Positions 1-5,142 of a stretch of DNA of 5,142 nt are shown piece after piece (position 1 is the first letter of the stretch; every line of letters begins with the position of its first letter). The translations under genes and the position numbers were made by a program. The stretch is from the NCBI GenBank assembly GCA_937952445.1, contig CALGAA010000432.1, positions 1 through 5,142 of the forward strand. Direction: 5' to 3'. The notes under the pieces were generated by a model. It ran no database searches. It was not told where the DNA came from and worked only from the letters and a program-made list of their open reading frames with translations. This DNA is from an uncultured Bacteroidota bacterium. Its GTDB lineage: Bacteria; Bacteroidota; Bacteroidia; Chitinophagales; Saprospiraceae.

Positions 1-1128
1 CACCGTCTTATCGGGTCGTCCTTCCACCATCATGTCGCGGCTAAATTCACTGGCGAGGATGATCAACGTCCGGTCCAGGCGTCCCGATTTTTCGAGATCC
101 CGAATTAATTGGGAAACGGGACCATCGATTTGTTTTTTCATTTCGGCAGCCCGCGTGTGGCCGTTTTCGTGCGTATCCCACCCTTCAAATGGGACATATT
201 CCGTGGTTACACTAACAAACCGGGCGCCATTTTCCACCAATCTTCGCGCCATCAGGCATCCCAGACCAAATTTTCCTGTGTTGTACGTGTCGTACACCTC
301 TTTTTCCTCCTGATGAATGTTGAATGCGGTCGCTTCGGGCGATTTCAGTAATCGATAGGCTTGTTCCATCGAAGCTTTCAGCGACTCCTTCTGGTAATCA
401 CTCCCGTATTCACCCATCGGACTGGCACTGATGAGTTCGTTGTACAATTGATGCCTTTTTTCAAACCGGCTTTCCGACATACCCACGGGTGGCCGGACAC
501 TTTCAAGCCCTTTTGTGGGGTCGGGAATAAGAAATGGCCCATACTCGTCCCCAAGAAAGCCTGCGGTGTGAAAGGCTTTCAATTCTTCACCTTCTCCTAC
601 GTCAAATCGCTGGCCTATGTTGATAAAGGGAGGGATTACCTCGTTGATTGGCCCGAGTTCGTGCGCAATCCAGGATCCGATATGCGGAACGATAAAGGCC
701 TGAGGGGGTTCATAGCAGGTGTGGAAATGAAATTGATGCCGGGTGTGAAGGATATGACCCAAATCAGCTGCTACGTATGATCGGATCAGGCTTCCCCGAT
801 CCATGACGCTGCCGAGGGATTCCAGTCCTTCCGAAAAATGCACCCCGTCCAATACCGTCGGAATGGAAGGGAAGGTGCTCAATACTTCATTGCCTTCCAT
901 ACCCTCGCGAAAAGGGGTATACCTCTTGGGATCAAAGGTTTCGGTGTGGGCCATGCCGCCAGCCATAAAAAGCCAGATCACCGAATCCGCTGTCGATGGG
1001 ATTCGGGGTTCACGGTTCCAGTTGCACGACGACATGAGTCCCGCTACGGGCGCTCCTGCAGCCATCGTCGCGATCGAAGCTGCAGACAGCTTTTTAAGAA
1101 ATGTTCGTCTGTTTTGTTTGGAAGCCAT
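1..1128 (-). CDS. DUF1501 family protein with Tat signal (3' end outside window)
   Basis: This frame is open from an ATG at 1128 to the window edge and gives 376 residues; the C-terminus is missing (I expect roughly 100 more from typical family size). The N-terminus carries a twin-arginine motif, NRRTFLKKL (residues 6-14), then an Ala-rich stretch ending in LMSSC (Cys35), a weak lipobox, so it may be a Tat-exported lipoprotein. DUF1501 hallmarks follow: MAGGMAHTETFDPKR (55-69), the glycine-rich GLGCLMARRLVENGARFV (288-305), GWDTHENGH (316-324) and ASEFSRD (359-365). DUF1501 is related to the alkaline phosphatase/sulfatase superfamily, but no reaction is established for it. A histidine cluster (His125, 128, 131, 134, 136) could bind metal. 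DUF1501 genes are usually paired with PSCyt1/DUF1549/DUF1553 genes, as here. The start is supported by the Tat motif directly after it; no good Shine-Dalgarno sequence is visible (leader ends TTTTTAACGGAAT). The family is clear; the function is not. Confidence 0.93.
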   Translation of the reverse strand, partial: MASKQNRRTFLKKLSAASIATMAAGAPVAGLMSSCNWNREPRIPSTADSVIWLFMAGGMAHTETFDPKRYTPFREGMEGNEVLSTFPSIPTVLDGVHFSEGLESLGSVMDRGSLIRSYVAADLGHILHTRHQFHFHTCYEPPQAFIVPHIGSWIAHELGPINEVIPPFINIGQRFDVGEGEELKAFHTAGFLGDEYGPFLIPDPTKGLESVRPPVGMSESRFEKRHQLYNELISASPMGEYGSDYQKESLKASMEQAYRLLKSPEATAFNIHQEEKEVYDTYNTGKFGLGCLMARRLVENGARFVSVTTEYVPFEGWDTHENGHTRAAEMKKQIDGPVSQLIRDLEKSGRLDRTLIILASEFSRDMMVEGRPDKTV

Positions 1129-1268
1129 ATTCCGTTAAAAATAAAAAATTTACGTGTGAATTTAAAATCCGACGTTTTACCAACTGTATAAATTTATAGT
1201 TCTATTCCCTGTTGGTATTTTGGTTATAGAGCACTAACTTCTCACAGCCCTCGCCGGGATTCCTTCCC
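1129..1268 (-). promoter_or_regulatory. AT-rich intergenic leader before the DUF1501 gene
   Basis: This is the only non-coding stretch in the window: 140 bases between the stop of the DUF1549/DUF1553 gene and the start of the DUF1501 gene. Its half nearest the DUF1501 start is much richer in A and T than the flanking coding DNA. It contains a perfect 12-base palindrome, TATAAATTTATA, at 1187-1198. On the minus strand the palindrome includes TAAATTTA, one base away from the Bacteroidota -7 consensus TAnnTTTG, but I see no matching -33 TTG element. It could hold a secondary promoter or simply be an operon spacer. No convincing terminator was found, so read-through from the upstream genes is likely. 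Confidence 0.3.
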
Positions 1269-3734
1269 TTACTGGATAAATTGCACCTCCGGATGCAAAA
1301 CCATCGCCCAGAAAAAATCCTGGATGTGGTTCACATCCGGTCCCGTTCCCAGTGCTTCGGTGGCCACGGAAAGTTCTTCTGTAGTCGGGCGGCGACCTAT
1401 TAATACTTCATAGGTCTGAACGACCAAGTCTGCGGGATCGGGGTAATTATTTTCCCAGACCCTGGCCCCTTCTTCCAGCGATTCCAACAGCCGTTCGCCG
1501 TTGGTCAGTTCCAATGCCTGCAACAGGTTGGGCTGATCATTCCGAGTCGTGACCACCACCTCCCGGTTTGGCCTGCCGAGTGCCGTCAGAAATGCATTGT
1601 TGGACACCTGCGAGGCCCGTATGAATGTCGTATCCACTCCCTCGGGATTGAACTTTCGCTCTTCTTTGGTAAACAACGGGCCAAAATGAAGACTGACCAT
1701 ATCCGAAAACTGCTCGGCGGTAATCTTGCGCACCACGGGTCCCGTAAACACATAGTTTTCGTCACGCAGGGCCAGATTGTCATCCACCGGGACCGAAGGG
1801 AGTTGGTAAGTCCGGGAAGTCACGATGGCATGGATCAACCCTTTGAGATCGAATCCGTTGCCTACAAAATGGATTGCCAGCCAATCCAGTAAATCCTGAC
1901 TCCAGGGCGGTTGATCCATTTCATCCACCGGTTCTACAATTCCCCGACCCATCAACTGCGCCCAAATCCGATTGACCATCGTTCGGTAAAACCGACCATT
2001 GTTGGTATTCGTGAGTTTCACCGCCATTTCTTCCAGACGATCTTCCCGGGATGCGGCACTGTCAATGGTGCCCAATTCATTCCACAGCAGGCGGGTTTCG
2101 GCCATTTCCCCCGTAGGCTGATCGCACCGGTTGATTTCCATGGTCGTTTCCGCGAAGATATTGGCAAAGCCGTATGCATCTTTGAGTTTCCAGTCGCTGA
2201 TAAAACTATCGTGGCAGGAGGCACATTTCAGGTTGAGGCCGAGCATGACCTGTGCTACGTTTTGAGCGGCCTGCATTTCGGTGCGTTGGCTGGAATTGAC
2301 GTCCCCCCGCCATTCAATCCCGGCGATAAATCCCATGGATGATTCGTCGGGACTGAGCAGTTCCTGAGCCATGGTCTGGTACGATTTGTTGTCGTATAAA
2401 GCCTGGTATAGCCAGGAGGTAATGCTGTGCCGCCCACCGGTGATGTACCCGGTACCGGTGTAGTCGTTACGGAGTATATCGTTCCAAAATGTCAGCCAAT
2501 GCAACGCGTAATCCTCGTTTCGATCTAGCAATTCCTTCGCCCAGATGTTTCTTTTGTCCGGCCGGGTATCGGATTCAAACCGGCTCGATTCCTCCGGGGA
2601 AGGAGGCAAGCCGATCAGATCGAGATATATCCGGCGCAGATAGGTCTGATCATCGATGATTTCGGGCCATGAAAAACCCTGATCAGCGAAATATTCATCC
2701 ACCCACACATCGATTTTATTGTCAAATTGGCTGGTATCGGAAGGCCATTCTGGAGTGCGGGGCGCCAGGGGTGCATTCCGGAATATTTTGAGATCTTCTG
2801 CGTTTTCAGGCCAGTAAGCTCCTTTTTCTACCCAGAGGGAGATCAGCGCTATTTCATCCCGGGACAACAACTCTCCCTTGGACGGCATCACATCATCGTG
2901 TCCTGCCGGCAGCCGGATTCGCCGGATCAATTCACTGCTTTCCGGATCCCCGGCGACGATAATGGGACCACTTTCACCTCCTTGCAGCACGTATTTCCGC
3001 TCATCCAAACGAAGTTCTCCCTTTACTTTATCCGAACTGTGGCACCGGTAACAACTGTGGGCAAAGATGGTCCGCACACCGGTTAGAAGTCGCAGCATTT
3101 CCGAGTCTGGTATCTCATCTGCTTTTCGATTGTAGACCGCTAAATCGATATCCAAAGATGGTCCGGAAGCGAGATTTTTTTGAGATTGAAAGGGTAGTAC
3201 CTCGGTCAGATAATCGCTCCCATGGGTGAGGGAAGCCCCGAAATGTCCCGTGAGTACGATCGCGAAAAAGGAGGCGAACAAAGTAGAACGATATCCGATC
3301 AGCCAGGACTTTTCCGATGTGTTCCGGAATTGCCTGTTCAAGCCCCAGGTGGCTAAGCTCAGCACGGCGGCGGTGATTCCGAGGTATTGGTGGAGGTCCA
3401 CCCCCGATCCTTCAAAATTGTCGTGAATTTTCAACAAAAGCCCAAAGGCGACCGAAGCAATGGCGGTTATACAACCAACGCCCACCATAAAATCGATCGT
3501 CGTCCGCCATTTGGAATGGTAGTCTTTCAGGGTGAAAACTTCCAGGATTGCCGCCAGAACCAGCAACGTTAAAGGCAGGTGGACAATCATGGGATGGAGC
3601 CGTCCCAGAAAGGCCCAAACCCAGAATGGTTCGCTCAGAAAAACAAACTTCGATACATCCTGGAGTTGGGGAATCAATACCACAGTACCTGCCAAAGCCA
3701 GACCCCACGCGCGTTTTTTCTTATTCCAGTTCAT
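1269..3734 (-). CDS. Membrane-anchored di-haem DUF2231-PSCyt1-DUF1549-DUF1553 protein
   Basis: This complete gene encodes 821 residues from ATG 3734. An in-frame ATG at 3761 would add nine residues and has an AGAAGG-like sequence before it, so the start is uncertain; 3734 is preferred because it shortens the overlap with the upstream gene. Domains in order: a DUF2231-type membrane region (about 11-165, four or five hydrophobic segments) with GRLHPMIVHLP (His47, His52), His115 and GHFGASLTHG (His164, His171); a PSCyt1 cytochrome c domain (about 215-310) with CYRCH (228-232) and a likely axial Met283 in VMPSKG; DUF1549 (about 336-530) with RRIYLDLIGLPPSPEE and a second haem site CASCH (504-508); and DUF1553 (about 550-821) with NRIWAQLMGRGIVEP and a typical end, DFFWAMVLHPEVQF. 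The bulk is probably periplasmic and anchored by the N-terminal domain, with an inferred role in electron transfer or oxidative catabolism. Enzymatic activity is not established for DUF1549/DUF1553. No frameshift or missing domain was seen. Confidence 0.95.
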   Translation of the reverse strand: MNWNKKKRAWGLALAGTVVLIPQLQDVSKFVFLSEPFWVWAFLGRLHPMIVHLPLTLLVLAAILEVFTLKDYHSKWRTTIDFMVGVGCITAIASVAFGLLLKIHDNFEGSGVDLHQYLGITAAVLSLATWGLNRQFRNTSEKSWLIGYRSTLFASFFAIVLTGHFGASLTHGSDYLTEVLPFQSQKNLASGPSLDIDLAVYNRKADEIPDSEMLRLLTGVRTIFAHSCYRCHSSDKVKGELRLDERKYVLQGGESGPIIVAGDPESSELIRRIRLPAGHDDVMPSKGELLSRDEIALISLWVEKGAYWPENAEDLKIFRNAPLAPRTPEWPSDTSQFDNKIDVWVDEYFADQGFSWPEIIDDQTYLRRIYLDLIGLPPSPEESSRFESDTRPDKRNIWAKELLDRNEDYALHWLTFWNDILRNDYTGTGYITGGRHSITSWLYQALYDNKSYQTMAQELLSPDESSMGFIAGIEWRGDVNSSQRTEMQAAQNVAQVMLGLNLKCASCHDSFISDWKLKDAYGFANIFAETTMEINRCDQPTGEMAETRLLWNELGTIDSAASREDRLEEMAVKLTNTNNGRFYRTMVNRIWAQLMGRGIVEPVDEMDQPPWSQDLLDWLAIHFVGNGFDLKGLIHAIVTSRTYQLPSVPVDDNLALRDENYVFTGPVVRKITAEQFSDMVSLHFGPLFTKEERKFNPEGVDTTFIRASQVSNNAFLTALGRPNREVVVTTRNDQPNLLQALELTNGERLLESLEEGARVWENNYPDPADLVVQTYEVLIGRRPTTEELSVATEALGTGPDVNHIQDFFWAMVLHPEVQFIQ
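3721..3734 (-). other. 14-base stop/start gene overlap (possible translational coupling)
   Basis: On the minus strand the sequence ATGAACTGGAATAA contains the preferred start of the DUF2231/PSCyt1/DUF1549/DUF1553 gene and, in another frame, the TAA of the dehydrogenase-like gene. GAGGAA lies about 15 bases before this ATG, which is too far for a standard Shine-Dalgarno. Reinitiation by ribosomes finishing the upstream gene is therefore a reasonable inference. If the ATG at 3761 is used instead, the overlap becomes 41 bases. Confidence 0.6.
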
Positions 3735-5142
3735 GTTCTTGTAGTAATTCCTCAGGCGCATAAAAGCCTTCTTTATCCGCTATCTCCGCTCTTACCCGCT
3801 GAACATCCTCCGGGCTGACGACCGAGGATTGATTTCCAAATGAGTTCCGGACATAGGTCAGTACTGCAGCTACTTCTTCATCGTTCAACAACCCCTCAAA
3901 TGGAGTCATCGGAACCTGGCCGGGGTATTCTTTTCCGAGCACTTCGATTGGGCCAAGCATCCCTTTGAGCGTGAGTTTAATCAATCGGTCTACCGAGCCG
4001 TTAACCCATCTTGTTCCGCTGAGTGGTGGAAATTGCGAGGCTTCCAGACCTTTCCCATCCGCCTGATGGCAGGTGATGCAATACCCATCTCGCTCGTATA
4101 TTTTCTTTCCGAGTAAAAACATTTCGCGATCCTTTCCGGTCAGATCGGTGAGGTTCTCGGTCTCTTCGTGTTCTTTCACCGAAATTCCCTGAAGGTGGGC
4201 CACGGCTGATTTATATGGGCCTTCGATCCATTTGTCCAATGGCTTTTGAGCTGCTTCTTCGAGGATAGCCATACCGGTTTCCCGGTCCAGCCAACTGGCT
4301 GCTACGATGGCTTCCAACCGGACCCTTCCGTGATCATCCCGCACGGCATCCATCAATAGTTCAGCCTGATCGCTGACCTGATGGCCCGTAAAACGCAGTA
4401 CATGAACGGCAGCAGCGCGCACCCGGTAATCGTCGGATTCGAGTAAGCGACGGAGCAGCGATTGATCGACCTGATTCATCCCCCAGGAAACCCACAAAGC
4501 CTCGAGCAAATGGTGCTGATAATTCGGTTCATTCCGGTTCAGATTGTTGACCCAGGTCGACAATGCCGGCAGCACCTCTTCCGGATTTCGGCCCCTCAAC
4601 TCGCGTCGAGTACGATACCGACTGCGGTATTCCGGCAACTTGAGGTTGTCAAGCAAGACCGGAATGGAGGCCCCGTCGATTTCAGCCGGTTCCACCAGGG
4701 GTCGGTCTGGATAGGTGATGCGGTAGACCCTCCCGTGGACGTGATCGCGCAAGGGATCCCGGGCGTTGTGCTGCATGTGTCCGATCAACACGTTGTGCCA
4801 ATCCAGAAAATACAGGGATCCGTCGGGTGCAAATTGCATATCTACCGGGCGAAAATTTTTGTCATCCACACTCCACACCAGATCCTGTCGGTGCTTGCTG
4901 GTGTATCCCGTTCCATCGTCTACCATAGTATGTTGCTTCATTCCCAAAAAACCGATCGTGTTGTTGATCAATAAATCTCCTTGCACTTCTTCTGGAAAAT
5001 GACGGCTGGAGACAAACTCCAATCCTGAAGTGGGTCTGACACGATGAGCCGGTTCGATGAGGTCAAACGATTTATCGTTGGCATGACCGTACAGCGGTAC
5101 CACGGTACCCGGCATCATCCATCGAACCGCCGGACCGGAAGT
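3721..5142 (-). CDS. PVC-type membrane-bound dehydrogenase homologue with HEAT-like repeats and cytochrome c domain (5' end outside window)
   Basis: The frame is open from the window edge to a TAA at 3721-3723 and gives 473 residues. An internal Met lies at 5118, but residues continue in frame before it (TSGPAVRW), so the true start is beyond the window. Residues 1-145 match the end of the beta-propeller region of PVC-type dehydrogenases: RPTSGLEFVSSRHFPEEVQG, then NFRPVDMQFAPDGSLYFLDW, then IGHMQHNARDPLRDHVHGR. The middle (about 160-310) is helical with HEAT-like repeats, such as SDDYRVRAAAVHVLR and DDHGRVRLEAIVAASWL. The C-terminal cytochrome c domain (about 330-440) has CITCH at 355-359 (bases 4066-4080) and a likely axial Met412 in VPMTPFEG. 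These proteins are predicted extracytoplasmic dehydrogenases resembling sugar dehydrogenases; substrate and cofactor are unknown. The signal peptide and most of the propeller are not visible. The stop overlaps the next gene, which suggests co-expression. Confidence 0.93.
   Translation of the reverse strand, partial: TSGPAVRWMMPGTVVPLYGHANDKSFDLIEPAHRVRPTSGLEFVSSRHFPEEVQGDLLINNTIGFLGMKQHTMVDDGTGYTSKHRQDLVWSVDDKNFRPVDMQFAPDGSLYFLDWHNVLIGHMQHNARDPLRDHVHGRVYRITYPDRPLVEPAEIDGASIPVLLDNLKLPEYRSRYRTRRELRGRNPEEVLPALSTWVNNLNRNEPNYQHHLLEALWVSWGMNQVDQSLLRRLLESDDYRVRAAAVHVLRFTGHQVSDQAELLMDAVRDDHGRVRLEAIVAASWLDRETGMAILEEAAQKPLDKWIEGPYKSAVAHLQGISVKEHEETENLTDLTGKDREMFLLGKKIYERDGYCITCHQADGKGLEASQFPPLSGTRWVNGSVDRLIKLTLKGMLGPIEVLGKEYPGQVPMTPFEGLLNDEEVAAVLTYVRNSFGNQSSVVSPEDVQRVRAEIADKEGFYAPEELLQEHELE

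Noticed and set aside
361..780. Plus-strand open frame of 139 codons
   Set aside because: It is antisense to the DUF1501 gene, whose minus-strand translation shows clear family motifs over the whole stretch.
1139..1166. AAATT/AATTT stem followed by a T-rich run before the DUF1501 start, as a terminator or attenuator
   Set aside because: The stem is very short and made only of A-T pairs; the T-rich run is more simply part of an AT-rich leader.
1256..1268. GGGA-TTCCT-TCCC inverted repeat just after the stop of the DUF1553 gene, as a terminator
   Set aside because: The stem is only four base pairs and no T-tract follows it on the minus strand.
1911..2342. Plus-strand open frame of 143 codons
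   Set aside because: It is antisense to the DUF1549/DUF1553 coding region, including the second CxxCH motif; no family features and no independent promoter were seen.
4462..4974. Plus-strand open frame of 170 codons
   Set aside because: It lies wholly antisense to the conserved dehydrogenase/HEAT region and its translation has no recognisable motif.
3721..5118. Taking the Met at 5118 as the true start of the dehydrogenase-like gene
   Set aside because: The frame stays open to the window edge and the propeller region characteristic of the family would be cut off, so the gene is partial rather than naturally short.

Overview
The window holds three genes, all on the minus strand and apparently one transcription unit. 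In transcription order (right to left) they are: a PVC-type membrane-bound dehydrogenase homologue with HEAT-like repeats and a C-terminal cytochrome c domain (5' end outside the window); a membrane-anchored protein fusing DUF2231, PSCyt1, DUF1549 and DUF1553 (complete); and a Tat-exported DUF1501 protein (3' end outside the window). These families are best known from Planctomycetes and Verrucomicrobia, but they also occur in Bacteroidota. The DUF2231 fusion, the moderate base composition (close to balanced by eye) and the lack of a convincing Shine-Dalgarno sequence before the DUF1501 gene make a Bacteroidota or related marine/environmental bacterium plausible. The phylum cannot be settled from this window.

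Layout: positions 3721-5142 encode the last 473 residues of the dehydrogenase-like protein. Its stop codon overlaps by 14 bases the preferred start (3734) of the DUF2231/PSCyt1/DUF1549/DUF1553 gene, which runs to 1269. A 140-base AT-rich gap (1129-1268) follows. The DUF1501 gene then starts at 1128 and is still open at position 1. No plus-strand gene, RNA gene, mobile element, CRISPR array or sizeable repeat was seen. The plus-strand open frames are antisense shadows.

How they may work together: the first two genes together carry three CxxCH haem c motifs visible here, and the second adds a multi-spanning membrane domain with paired histidines. All three products appear to act outside the cytoplasm. 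The simplest inference is a periplasmic oxidation module. A propeller dehydrogenase would oxidise a substrate (perhaps a sugar or sugar alcohol), electrons would pass through its own cytochrome domain and the membrane-anchored di-haem protein, and the DUF1501 protein, whose fold is related to alkaline phosphatase/sulfatase, would process a related substrate. The families are largely uncharacterised, so substrate and electron acceptor are unknown.
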